From: Plasmodiophora brassicae | Taxonomy: Eukaryota > Endomyxa: Phytomyxea > Phytomyxea > Plasmodiophorida | Assembly (NCBI GenBank): GCA_036867785.1 | Contig: CP145410.1 | Coordinates: 124,001 to 188,000, forward strand | Direction of reading: 5' to 3' | Length of the DNA: 64,000 nt | Part shown: piece by piece, positions 12,327-22,979 of the stretch | How positions within the stretch are numbered: position 1 is the stretch's first letter | How the letters are laid out: the number at the start of each line of letters is the position of its first letter | Notes under the pieces: generated by a model | Told to the model about the DNA's origin: nothing | The model's database searches: none | Seen by the model: the letters and a program-made list of their open reading frames with translations, nothing else | Translations under genes and position numbers: made by a program

Positions 12327-12893
12327 TCAGGCAGCAGCGGCAGTCACCCTGAATGCCAGGGCTAAGGCCGTCGTCCTGCCGACGCACTGCCCCAGTCGCG
12401 TGCTCGGGCAGGCAACGGCAACGCACGCGACGTTCTGGACCGCACACATGACAACCAGGTGTTCCGATAGATGTGCTGGAGTGACATCCTGGCAGAGGAC
12501 CACGACAGCGATGCTCTTGGCGTCTGCAACGCGATCAGTAACGACGTACAGCAGACCCGGCGTCGTTTCACTACAATTTTCCATTGCTTTGGTTACAGCA
12601 TTTAAGCCGACGACAACAGCAGCACGCCGATCATCTTTGCTGGCCGACTGCAGTGCCGTTTGCAGATCATTCAGCAGGGACGCATCGCAAGCGGTCAGGT
12701 GCGTCTTGATGGCCAGCGGCGACTTGAACGACAACTTCATCGTCGCCGCCGCCGCCCCCTTCTTCATCTTCGTCATCGTGCGCGCCTTGCCGGCGACGAC
12801 CGCCGCCTTCTGCGTCCCCGCCTTCGCGTTCATCGCCCCGGCCCGGCCGGCAACGACCGTCGCCTTCTTCGGTGCCGCTGTCTTCGCATGCAT
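12327..12893 (-). CDS. L7Ae/L30e-fold RNA-binding protein, RPP38/POP3-like
   Basis: One open frame from the ATG at 12893 encodes 188 residues. The first 45 residues are Lys/Ala-rich. Residues 85-185 read as an L7Ae-type domain: GLNAVTKAMENC, then LLYVVTDRVADAK, LCQDVTPAHLSEHLVVMCAVQN and TRLGQCVGRTTALALAF. That order resembles RPP38/POP3, the kink-turn-binding subunits of RNase P/MRP, more than ribosomal eL8 or NHP2, but the exact paralogue is uncertain. The gene starts 72 bases downstream of the EF-hand gene stop on the same strand. A 3' intron and further exon cannot be excluded. Confidence 0.65.
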   Translation of the reverse strand: MHAKTAAPKKATVVAGRAGAMNAKAGTQKAAVVAGKARTMTKMKKGAAAATMKLSFKSPLAIKTHLTACDASLLNDLQTALQSASKDDRRAAVVVGLNAVTKAMENCSETTPGLLYVVTDRVADAKSIAVVVLCQDVTPAHLSEHLVVMCAVQNVACVAVACPSTRLGQCVGRTTALALAFRVTAAAA

Positions 12894-12965
12894 TACTGCG
12901 CCGCAACCCGTAGCCGAATCGGCGTTACGAATCCGAACCAGACTGTATTGGTTGGCAGGTGCAGT

Positions 12966-13817
12966 TTACTGCGCCATGCTGGTCCAGCGGGTGAGGCTGG
13001 GCGGCGCGTTCAGGCTGAGGCGCGACGATTGCCGGCGATGCAGCGACCGTAGTGACACGTGAGGTGGCGGTCGACGATGGATCAGCGTGCGAACGTATTC
13101 TGCGTATTTGAAGTCGCCATTCTTGTTCACGTCCAACTGAACCGCATTGTCAGTCCGGCGGGGTACTCAGACAGGCTCTGCAGCGTTACCTGCTGGATAA
13201 TCGATTGGGCCTGCTCCTGTGAGAGAGGAGGCGACCCGTCCGTGGTCAGCGCTTCCTCCAGATCCGCAACGTTGATGCGGCCTTTGTCGGGCGTCTTGGA
13301 GAACGACTGTAACAACGTCATCATTCAGGTTGCGGCAGATGTGCCGGGCGCCGTCAGACGAACGCGGAAAGCGCGCAGAACCTGATCCGGATCCATCGTG
13401 TCAACCTTCTTGGTGGACGCTGCCGCGAACCTATTTCCACGCATGAGTACGTCGGAGACAAATGAAGACTGGCGTAGGTACTCGTCGAACTGGATGACGC
13501 CGTCCTGGTTTTTGTCCATCTGTTTGATGAGCGCCTCGATCTCGTCCTGCGTGCCCGTACGCTCAGCGTCCAGCGCACAATGGTCGACTTTGGCATCGTT
13601 TGCCCACCTCCGTCATTGGTATTCGAAGAATGGACATCAGCAGCTTCAGTTCCGACCTGTCGATGGTCCCACCTTTTCAAAAACGGTAGACCACTTTACT
13701 AATGGCACTGCAATCACGCCCGCGTGCTGTCCTACATCGGTCCCTGTCGACCAACTCGAAGATGGTTTTCAGCTCGAGCATCTCCTCGTCGGTGGCGACA
13801 TGATCGCCGCCGACCAT
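12966..13817 (-). CDS. Four-EF-hand calcium-binding protein (calmodulin/centrin class)
   Basis: Five exons (13736..13817, 13608..13672, 13364..13546, 13190..13306, 12966..13136) join in frame to 205 residues. EF loop 1 is DRDRCGTIDRSE and is split by an intron, loop 2 is DKNQDGVIQFDE and loop 4 is DVNKNGDFKYAE; all keep the acidic ligand positions. The third hand (SKTPDKGRINVADLEE) is degenerate and probably does not bind calcium. A basic 30-residue tail follows EF4. It is longer than calmodulin and more divergent than centrin, so I name only the superfamily. It is divergent from the RBR ligase gene 168 bases away. Confidence 0.85.
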
Positions 13818-13985
13818 CTCGCTACCACCTGATCGTCCCGCGTACGTCGCAATCTATCGATCCGCACCCGTGCCTGATCGGCGATCGCATTCCACGGGCC
13901 CCGGAACGGGGCAGCCGATGGATGGAAAACGGGGCCCGGAGGTCGGCTCGGCCATGAACGCATTCAATTGTCCAACCGACCGGCC

Positions 13986-14978
13986 ATGGGCAACTCACTC
14001 GTCGGCGAGGCCCGCGCCACCAGACGGCCAGTGGCAAACCGCCATTCCAAGTCGGCGACCGCCTTCTACAGGACGGCGCAGGACGATGACGCCGTCCTGG
14101 TTCGGCTGCTGCTGGACGGAAGGCGCATCCCGGATGAGCTCGTCGACCGGCAGCGCCGTCGCCTCGACTGCGTCGCGTCGACGGCGGACGACGGGAGGGC
14201 GGCGCTGGAGATCGCGACGCTGGGATCCGATCGCTGGCCGGACGAGCACGAGCGGATCGTGGCCGCCGGACGAGTCTCTCTTCAGGACAGGCACCTTGCG
14301 CAAGCCCTGCATGACGAATGGTACCGTGTCCGACGCGGCACCTGCATTGTCTGCCTGGAGGCGGGCCTGGCCCTGTTCCCGATGGACGACGGGTCGTACT
14401 GCCACGACGTCTGCCGGGGATGCGCTGCGACGTACGTCGCCGGGAAGATCAGGGACCGATCGTTCCCCGTACGATGCCCAGGCATTGGGTGCCCAGCCCT
14501 GATCACCCCAGAGACGTGCCGACGTGCCGGGCTTGTCTTCGAGACGGACACCGTTGCCGCGTTCGAGCTCGGGCACCTGACCGCATCGCTTCGTGACGCA
14601 TGGCCCGGCGGGGTGTTCTACTGCCCGAACGTGTCGTGCCAGCTTCCGATTGATGTTCGCGGGTGCCCAGGCGGCAGGGCATCGTGCCCGTACGGGTGCA
14701 GGCAGAGCATCTGCGGCCGCTGCCGTCTGTCGTGGCATCGCGACATGTCGTGCGCTGACGTCGACAAGATGCGGGAGACGATGGGCGGGTTAGTCGACGG
14801 CGACTTCCAGCTCACTCGGCTAATGCAACGGTGCCGATGGCGCCAGTGCACCCAGTGCCGGCACATTATCGAGAAGATCGACGGGTGCAAGCACATCACC
14901 TGCCGCTGCGGCTACGACTTCTGCTACAAATGCGGCCTGGCTGGCCACCACCTGTTCTGCTCCCCAACTCGCTCATAG
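13986..14978 (+). CDS. RBR (RING-IBR-RING2) E3 ubiquitin ligase
   Basis: An intronless 330-residue protein. RING1 begins at CIVCLEAG near residue 120 and continues through CHDVCRGCAATYV. The IBR domain follows with FYCPNVSCQLPI and CPYGCRQSICGRC. RING2 reads CTQCRHIIEKIDGCKHITC then CGYDFCYKCG; the Cys in the GCKHITC region is expected to be the catalytic cysteine that carries ubiquitin in RBR ligases. The N-terminal 110 residues are Arg/Asp-rich without a recognised domain. I start at the ATG at 13986; an upstream in-frame TTG is rejected. Lack of introns is unusual for this window. Confidence 0.9.
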   Translation: MGNSLVGEARATRRPVANRHSKSATAFYRTAQDDDAVLVRLLLDGRRIPDELVDRQRRRLDCVASTADDGRAALEIATLGSDRWPDEHERIVAAGRVSLQDRHLAQALHDEWYRVRRGTCIVCLEAGLALFPMDDGSYCHDVCRGCAATYVAGKIRDRSFPVRCPGIGCPALITPETCRRAGLVFETDTVAAFELGHLTASLRDAWPGGVFYCPNVSCQLPIDVRGCPGGRASCPYGCRQSICGRCRLSWHRDMSCADVDKMRETMGGLVDGDFQLTRLMQRCRWRQCTQCRHIIEKIDGCKHITCRCGYDFCYKCGLAGHHLFCSPTRS

Positions 14979-15996
14979 AGTCCCGCGTCCGCAGACAACA
15001 TAAACACCTGGAACGGGCCGTGGAATCGCATGTCTACTGGCCACCTGAGGAGGCACTAATCATTTGACGAGGGTGTCAGTTGGCATCGCTTCACACGTTC
15101 GTCCGGCCTGGCATTTCTGGGTCACGGGAGCGACCACCCCGACCGACCCCGGCCTATGTCATGTCATCGTGCAATCTTGGAATGTTTTCCGAAACGCCAA
15201 CTACAGTCGTCGTTGTACCAGGCCGGTGACGCCGTGGAGACACCTATTGTGCAATCCCGGCCCTCTTCTGTTTCCTGAACAACTGTCAACTGGCGACCAA
15301 CGCCGACAAGACACGCCCACCCATATGTCCATGTCATACTCTGACGTCGTCGAACTATACGAACAATTCCAGGTCGTCATGGAGACACGTGTTGGGCAAT
15401 CAGGCCCCCTTTTGTCTCTTGGACGCCTGTCAACTGGCGGTGGGCGCCGCCTCGCGTACGGTGCCCGCCGCCATTTCTATCGTCGGCGTCAGGTATGATA
15501 CAGCATCGGCCGGCAATCACCTTCGCCGCAGGTAAACAATAATCACGTGCATTGACAACCGATGAACAGTATTCTCATCGTATTCATTGCAGTCATCGCG
15601 GCGGCCGTCCTGGGCACAGCCACTTCTAGGTAGAATTTGTATGGGCGGACGCTCATCTTTTTAAGAAATCCCATTTTAAGGGATAAAAAGCCAGGGGTAC
15701 TGGTACCGTCTTGAATAGGCTGAATAGCGCGTTATGTCAGGCGGTCCCTCCCGGAATGCGCGGCGCGGGACAGTGACCGGAAAAAGGTGCCTGAAAAACA
15801 GGGCCTGCACCGCACTGTACGCGGCGTGCTGTGGTGCGCTCGGTCATCTGGCCAAACGCAGACCGCTATCAGCATTCAGCCCTTCGGACGTCGTCGAACA
15901 TTGCCGCTGCCAACTTCACAAGCAATGCCCAGCGACCCAAGCACCTGCCGTGGCAAGCCTCATGTGCTGCATGTGCATGCTGCCCTTCTGTCGCTC
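14979..15996. other. Intergenic region with degenerate tandem repeat
   Basis: No gene is supported. Two related segments begin near 15234 and 15379, about 145 bases apart. They share GGAGACAC, GGCAATC or TGCAATC, and a CTGTCAACTGGCG block. A weaker third copy may begin near 15150. Confidence 0.5.
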
Positions 15997-16812
15997 ATGA
16001 TGGCTCAGCTCATGGGGGCTGGGAGCGCTGTTATTGTATCCGGTGATAACAACGACCGACACACCATCCCCAACGATATTGCCGCCAAGCATTCCGTTGT
16101 GTTCGCCGCGCATGGCCTCGGTGAGCTAGATGAGGTCCGTGTCAAAGACGTCCGCCGCGAAGACCTGAACCTGCTTGTGAAATTCGTGGAAGAAGTCTCC
16201 GCGGTACGGTGACGCCATCGCCTCTCGCTGGGATTCCATGCACTGATTGTCACTTGTTCGCGACCAGGTCGAGCAAGCGCAGCAGTGGATTGTGCTTGAG
16301 CTGGGACAGCGACCTGACACCGGCCGTATACAGCGGCTGCTGTCAGGCGCGTTGGAGCTCAGGATGCTCACATTCATGGTCGCAATAATGTTATATGTGC
16401 CGTGCCCAGCGTATGGTAGAACAATTACCACCCTGGATAATCTCAAGAATCAAGATCCTGCGCGGCATCCCAGTTTTGTGTCCATGAAATCGGATAATAT
16501 TGCCGTCCTGTAGTACCGCCCGTTGTCCTTGCCAACGTGTGTTCGTGTACGTCTAACCTTTGTTTTAGGTGCCCCCTCTGTAACGAGATGACAGGAAGCT
16601 CCCAAATCGCGTTTCGACGGCTGCGCTGCGGGGATTTGTTCCACAAGGAGTGCATCGACAACTGGATACGCGGACGCTACATCTGCCCAGTCTGTAAAAT
16701 GGAGGTTCGCGCCTGGGCTGAAGTATTAAGCGACGGCGGCAACTTCGAGATTTTCCAGGACGATATGGCTTGGATTGCACATCAATGGGGCGTACCGCTG
16801 CCGCCGAATTAG
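15997..16812 (+). CDS. RING-H2 zinc-finger protein
   Basis: Three exons (15997..16203, 16268..16509, 16569..16812) join in frame to about 230 residues. The C-terminal half has a clear RING-H2: CPLCNEM, then LRCGDLFHKECIDNWI and ICPVCKMEV, with the Cys/His spacing of E3 ligases such as ATL and RNF types. The N-terminal part has a possible hydrophobic stretch (LTFMVAIMLYVPCPA), so a membrane-linked ligase is possible. The start is uncertain because the frame stays open upstream; I choose the ATG pair at 15997. Middle exon limits are less secure than the RING exon. Confidence 0.7.
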
Positions 16813-17762
16813 TCGCCCGCCTAATTGAGGCACAGCCGATGTCGCGATATGACAATGAATGACGCCGCAACAGGTTTAGAGAGCCACAATGGGGCAACAT
16901 TTCTGTAATTGCGAAGCGGCACTACTAGGTACATATATAGGTAGTTGTTTAGATATAGTGATGTAGGCCGGCACGCGGCACCTTGACTAATCGGCCACGA
17001 GGGACGGCGTCTGACCTGTTTGATGACGACGGCACCCTTGTCGAACTCGTTCAGGCCGAACAGAATGCACGCTCAAATTACGAGTTTCGCTCTTGAAACA
17101 TCTTGATGCCTGCGCTACAGCCCTCTCAGGGCTGGCATCCGATCATCAGACTGGTGCCGCTGACTGACGCTACCCAGATAACGTGCCATTGCCGATGTGA
17201 CTCGTTACCGTTGCTAAACAATGTAGACCGGATCGCCCAGCTAGGCCACGAGAGCAGGGTTGGCGCTCTATAGCTAAAGTACTACGCGTACACTCATTTG
17301 GTGTTTGTTCAACGGGCCGGGTTCGACAGTTAGCACCTCACCACCTGCATCATGCGTTTCCAGTGGGGGATCCGCAAGGTGCACATCGGACGAGGAGTAT
17401 GGTCGAGGGAAGATTATTCGTCTATCAATTGAAACCAAATTAGGCGCAGTCAAGGAGCCTGGGATACAGGACAACGGACCAGATAGCGGAATGGTGCCCT
17501 AAGGCTGCGAGGTGAGGCACTCCGCGGACTCGAGGTCGCAGCAGTGCCTCAATTCTACAATATTGTGTCATAACTCATAACTGGTCGACTACTCCTACAT
17601 GAGTAGGTGGACCTCAAAGTTCATTGCGCTCGCGGGGCAGGGTCGTGCGTTTTGCGCCGACAGTCCTCAGGAGCCCGAACCATATTTTTGGAGTACACAG
17701 GATCGACTTTCGTCGCAGGCCGCAGCAGCAGGGTCTGCAGATCGGGAGGGGGAGGAGGACCG
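16813..17762. other. Intergenic region, one isolated coding-like fragment
   Basis: No complete gene is seen. On the minus strand at about 17033-17080 a short phrase ILFGLNEFDKGAVVIKQ precedes a possible splice donor; it recalls the C-terminal anticodon-binding domain of class II tRNA synthetases but is too short to name. The rest looks noncoding and contains the TM9SF promoter. Confidence 0.4.
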
Positions 17763-19916
17763 ATGCGATCCAGGGCGGCGACGCTCCTGCTCGTTGCCTG
17801 GGCAGCCGTCGTGCTCGCAGACGAGAGCACGAATGAGGTGAGCAGGATCGAGTGGGGGGCGCGCGGGTCCGTCTGACAGATGCTGTAGTACGAGGATGGC
17901 GAAACCGTAGTGGTCTGGGTCAACAAACTAGGGCCGAACCACAACCCTCAGGAGACGTACCGGTATGATTCGTTGCCGTTCTGCAAGCCCGCTGAGAAGG
18001 TCCTCGCGTACAAATCGGACTCCATGGGTTCGCTTCTTGAAGGCAACGAGCTGACAGGTTTCGATAATCGAATGCCGTTCAGGTGTCGCAACGCGTCATT
18101 GACCGTATGCTTTCCGATCAGACAGCGGCATTCTTGTTCAGTTCAAGCGGAACCGGAAGTCGTCGACGATATGCGAGCAGGATCTGTCGCAGCTGCCTAC
18201 AGTGATGCCGTTCGTGAACGCCGTCCAGATGAACTACTGGTACCAGATGTACATCGATGAGCTTCCTGTCTGGGGGCTCGTCGGTGAAATGTCGCAAGAC
18301 GAGCCTGACGGTTTGTGGCGTGTGATGTCGTTGTCAGCTTGTCGGTTAATCGAGTTTCCGTATATATAGACCCTAACACGCTGGCCTATATGTATTCACA
18401 TAGAAAACTGTCGATATCGTTTAACGGCAATCGCATCATCCATGTGAATCTCACGTCCGACCGTCTGGTCCCGCTTCTCAAAGGGAAGTCGTTCCCGATG
18501 ACGTTTGAGGTTGAATGGATTCCTACGACCGAGCTGTTCGAGGATCGTTTCGATCATTACCTCGACGTCGATTTCTTCGAGCACCAGATACATTGGTTCT
18601 CAATCTTCAATTCATTCATGATGGTGAGTTACGAAGCCCAGCACCGACCTGACAGCTCGTCTTACATTGACATTGCACAGGTTTTGTTCTTATGCGGCTT
18701 GGTCGTTCTTATCCTTATGAGGACACTGAGAAACGATTACGCCAAGTACTCGCTGGAGGACGATACGCTGGATATTGATACCGTTGGTGAAGAGTCCGGC
18801 TGGAAGCAGGTCCATGGAGACGTGTTCCGTGCTCCATACCGATTGCCCCTGTTTGCGGCCCTGATTGGGATTGGCCATCAACTGTTCTCGCTCGTCATCC
18901 TCCTTTGTTTCTTTGCCATTGCTGGGAACCTGTACAAGTACGGTTGTGTGATCTCTCCGTCCTCGTCCGCTGCCTGAATCGTCGCCGTGTGTGCCAGGTG
19001 GCGTGGCCTGTTATTGAACAGCGCAATAACAGCATGGGTTCTAACATCCATCATCTGCGGTTTCTCATCGGGATCGTATTACAAACGATGCGGTGGCCGG
19101 CAGTGGAAGCTGGCATTTGGCCTTGCTCTGGGAGCTCCGCCTGTGGTGATTGGCTGTCTGATGTTTGTTTTGAACACCGTCGCCGTAATGTACTCGTCGT
19201 CTGCTGCACTTCCTTTCCTGACTGTTCTCGGCGTCATTGCGATTTGGGTACGTACGTGCACGTAGACGTTCGCTGGTACTGATTCGGGCGCTTGCCGCAG
19301 CTGGTCTTATGTGTGCCCTTGACTCTTGTTGGCACCCTGATTGGTCGCAACGTCACCAAGGCAGGCGACTTCCCATGTCGTGTGTCGAACATGCGACGAC
19401 CGATTCCTCTGGGTCCCTGGTACTCAAGAGGCTGGTTCCTGGCTCTCCTTGGCGGCATCCTTCCGTTCGGCTCCATTTTCATCGAGATGCATTTCATCTT
19501 GACTGCGATCTGGAACTACAAATTCTATTGTAAGAGCGGCAAACGGTTACCCCAATCGTGGCCTGACATACGGACGTGCAGATGTGTTTGGGTTTCTCCT
19601 GCTCGTCTTTGCGATTCTCGCTATCGTCACCATGTGCGTCACCGTTGTGTTGACGTACTTCCTGCTGAACAGCGAGGACTACCGCTGGCACTGGGTTGCC
19701 TACGGTTCCGGTGGCAGCACTGGCATCTACGTATTCCTGTACTGCTTGTATTATTTCGCCGTTAAGACGCGCATGTCGGGGTTGCTGCAAACCGCATTCT
19801 ATTTCGGCTACTCGACCCTGCTCGCCCTCTGCATCGGCCTCATCTGTGGCTCAGTCGCCTTCTCTGGCGCGCACCTATTCGTCAGCAGAATATACAAGGA
19901 CATCAAGAGCGACTGA
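17763..19916 (+). CDS. TM9SF nonaspanin (transmembrane 9 superfamily)
   Basis: Eight exons (17763..17837, 17889..18057, 18122..18310, 18370..18623, 18681..18937, 18998..19247, 19301..19529, 19582..19916) join in frame to 585 residues. A signal peptide (TLLLVAWAAVVLA) is followed by the luminal domain with VVVWVNKLGPNHNPQETYRY, LPFCKPAEKVL and DELPVWGLVGEM. The C-terminal half has about nine membrane segments and the family phrase GPWYSRGWFLALLGGILPFG. The protein ends VSRIYKDIKSD, like the KxD-type Golgi-retention tail of TM9SF proteins. Nonaspanins act in Golgi/endosome sorting and cell adhesion. The length matches TM9SF1/3-type members. Confidence 0.95.
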
Positions 19917-20953
19917 CGACAACGCCCTCGTGACCGTGACGGCGGTATCAGTCTGTTGCTATCCCGAAAGCATTGTCAGTAAACACCATTCAACCAACTC
20001 CAATCACAAGTGTGTTACCCACAGCACATTATGTCAGGCCCGCCAAGTGTCAGGACTCACGAATGTGAATGTTCAGACTGGGCGATCGGCGGCTGCTTGG
20101 CTTCTCCAAGGACCACAGTGCGCACACCGGCTTGTGAGTCTCCCTGGTCTCACGATGTGCTCTCTGGGTGGTCCATCTGTCCTCTTCAAGGTCATCTTTA
20201 AACACCTGGGTTACCAATTAGCCGACGTGCGTCCAGAACCAGACTCCCCACCTGCCGCATGAATCTTGGCTCGATAGGAACATGTTCATGAACCATAACT
20301 CCAAACAGCGCGACGGCGACTGTTGGCAGCGAGCATCTGAAGCACATTCACAATACGGGTAGGCCTAACCTGGGGCGACGGGGCATGAACTGCTCAGAAC
20401 GTTAGCTCCGTCGATGTATTACAAACAATGCCAGCGGTTAGAAACCAATCTCATTCAAGCACAAGGCCAAAGAAGGTCGGTCGGAATAGGCGGCAAATGT
20501 ACAAGCTTCTGGGAAACTCATACCAGGGGTTGCTAACCTACTTGCAGCAGTTGGAAGGAGAAGCGTCGTCCGCCGAGCACATATGCCTTTCGACACAGGC
20601 AAGGTCCAGGTCCAGCTGGATGCCATCGTTTGCACCGCCAAATCCTGGCGTACTCGTCAATGCCTTTATTGATTCGGTTGAAGTGGCGTCGCCATGACCA
20701 TGCAGGGTGTCAACGTCGAGGCGTTCGCGGGCGGGTGGACTACAGGCTTCCTCTCGCCCGATATGACTGTTCGCGCACCTGTGACAGGTATACCCATCAC
20801 AGCATACGATCCAGACCCGTACCTGCGATTTGTACTGTACCCGGACAGTGTAAACGACTGCCCTGATTCTTCGGTACGGCCGGGATATCGTCCGAACGGG
20901 GGCAGTCCCAGACAAACGTCAGTTGCTTATTGGTGTCACGACGACGGGTGACG
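19917..20953. other. Intergenic region with unresolved coding-like stretch
   Basis: Between 20428 and 20900 two plus-strand frames look protein-like in turn (YKLLGNSYQGLLTYLQQL, then MTMQGVNVEAFAGGWTTGFL). They may belong to a small gene with introns or to an eroded one. I could not join them and recognise no family. Confidence 0.35.
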
Positions 20954-22060
20954 ATGGTGTCGTCGGGCAAGCAAGGTTCGTGGGGTTCCACCGCCGCCAT
21001 GGCGCTCGTTCTGTTGATCCCCGGGCTGTGCGTCCTCATCGCGACGACGGCCATCGCTCTCGCCATCCAGTTCGACCCTCGCGCTGGCCTCGTCCTCGTC
21101 GTCATCATCGTGACGCACTCGATGTACCCGACCATCTTCTCGTGGTACACGTCCGGCTGCTGCCGATCGGTGCGGGTGCGCCGCGCGACCATCTTCAAGA
21201 CCATGGCGTTGTACTTCCAGCAGGGCATCGCGGTCGTCGCCCCTGAGAACATCCCGGACTCGACTGCGTTCCTCCTGGGCATGAGCCCGCATGACATCCT
21301 GCCGTTCGCCGGGTTGATCTGCTTCGCAGCGGGCGCCGTTCTGCGGACGACGGCGAACGTTCGCGTCGGGACGCGGACGCTCAACCTCCGCATCCCCATC
21401 TTCAGCCAGCTCCTGAGCCTACTCGGTGCGGTCGACGTCTCGCGGGCGTCGATCATGAACGTCCTGAATCGAGGTGCCGGCAATGGAACCAGCGTCTCTG
21501 TTGGTGGCGCACGCGAAGCCGCTCACGCCGGACCGTCGGGCGCCGCTATCGTTCCCTGCGTCAACGTCGGCGAGCACGAATCCTGGAAGCAACGCCAGTG
21601 TGCGACGCCAGGAATCACGCGACTTCAAGGCTTCGTGAAGGCCTGCACCGGCGTCTTCGTTTCGGTTCTGCAGACGGCATTGCCCGACCCAGGCGCTTCT
21701 CTGCGTCTCGTCATCGGTCAAACCATCGACACAACCGACGCGAACGCGACCGCTGACGTCCTGTACGATCGCTACTGCTGTTCTGCCCTGGACCTGATCA
21801 TCAAGGAGCACGATCCGCAGGCGAAGGTGACGATCAACGGCAAACCGGCTCCTGCATGTCCCTGTAGCGGTACTCCCGAACGATCGGGGAAGTCCAGCAC
21901 ACGTGCAACCAGGCCGCGGCCGTTTACGTTCGCACAGTGCCGTTCGCCGGCGAGGTGCTGCGCGTGCACCAACGCAAACCCGCGCAAGACGACGCACAGG
22001 CGCAAAGCGGGTTCCAAGCGGGCATCTCCATACTGGACGCGTCCAATGTGGAGATACTGA
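20954..22060 (+). CDS. DGAT2/MOGAT-family acyltransferase-like protein, divergent
   Basis: The reading frame from the ATG at 20954 begins with two hydrophobic helices (LVLLIPGLCVLIATTAIALA, then GLVLVVIIVTHSMYPTIF). It continues with MSPHDILPFAG, which aligns with the HPHG motif of diacylglycerol acyltransferase 2, then IPIFSQLLSLLGAVDVSR and VPCVNVGEHESW like the VPxxxFGE motif. Two signatures are altered: HPHG is SPHD, and the usual RxGFxRxA segment is missing between GGAREAAHA and VPC. It may be inactive or use another acceptor. After about 21860 the frame turns low-complexity and basic. A second exon reading PFAGEVLRVHQ to a TGA at 22089 is possible, but no intron fitted the phase. Confidence 0.6.
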   Translation: MVSSGKQGSWGSTAAMALVLLIPGLCVLIATTAIALAIQFDPRAGLVLVVIIVTHSMYPTIFSWYTSGCCRSVRVRRATIFKTMALYFQQGIAVVAPENIPDSTAFLLGMSPHDILPFAGLICFAAGAVLRTTANVRVGTRTLNLRIPIFSQLLSLLGAVDVSRASIMNVLNRGAGNGTSVSVGGAREAAHAGPSGAAIVPCVNVGEHESWKQRQCATPGITRLQGFVKACTGVFVSVLQTALPDPGASLRLVIGQTIDTTDANATADVLYDRYCCSALDLIIKEHDPQAKVTINGKPAPACPCSGTPERSGKSSTRATRPRPFTFAQCRSPARCCACTNANPRKTTHRRKAGSKRASPYWTRPMWRY

Positions 22061-22089
22061 ATACGGGTTTCCAGGTCGCAGCCCGTTGA

Positions 22090-22979
22090 CGAACACTCGT
22101 GTACATATAAACCGTGTCCTGCTGCGCCCTTGGCCATATCGATCGAACAGATTCGTTGGCGACATGCAGCAGACCGCTCTGTGGGACGTCATCACGTCGG
22201 AACCCGCAGCACGCTTGACAGCCGTCCGTCGTGCCTCGGTCCAGAACGTCATTGATCGATGCTTATCGGGGGTATTCAGCATCCGGATGACCCGCACGTG
22301 TATGTACATGGCGCAAGTCCAGATTGCCGCGATATGATTGTTTAAACGGTCTACGGTCCGCCCTGAATGTTATTGAGCAGTTGTCGGATTCAAAATACTG
22401 CAACCACATGGCCTTACGCTAAACGCCAACGTTTATTGTACCACGCCTACAGTGCTGGACTCGACACGACGTTAGCCACGCCGCCGAAGTAGGACAGGAC
22501 GGGCTGCCCCGCAATATGGGTGGCCATGCTCGCTGCGAAGAAAGCGGACGCGTCTGATGAGAAGCGGTGCTCGGATGAAGAGCACCCGCGCATGGGCGCC
22601 TCCGGAAACCGTGCGCTTCCCGCTGCTGAACCCGAGGCTGCCCGTCAGGAACGCTTCGTCATCAACGAGTGGCCGATGTCGGCCGCATCGCGGAGGAAGT
22701 TGTAAACAACGAAGTGCCCAGTGAATGGCGCTTGGGCTGCGACGAGCCCACCTCAGATGCGCCGGGAACTACGTCGGTAGCGTTAGCAGATCGGAGCGCC
22801 TGATGCCGCCAGCGTTATCAGGAGAGATGGTGCATTTTCGAGCGAACATAGTATTAAGAAGGCCGCACGAATACAAATACATTGGGAAATCCGACGGTGG
22901 GGCTGATAAAATTCATCCGACCCCGCTTTGGAAATCGTGGGCCTTTCTTTATACTCCGCGAGTTGTTCTTGAACGTAAT
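22090..22979. other. Intergenic region left of the inverted repeat
   Basis: Only short open frames, for example 22520-22705, without family signals. I see no gene here. Confidence 0.45.

Noticed and set aside
12178-13062. A 294-codon plus-strand frame with hydrophobic stretches
   Set aside because: It is antisense to the L7Ae-like gene, whose domain phrases are far more convincing.
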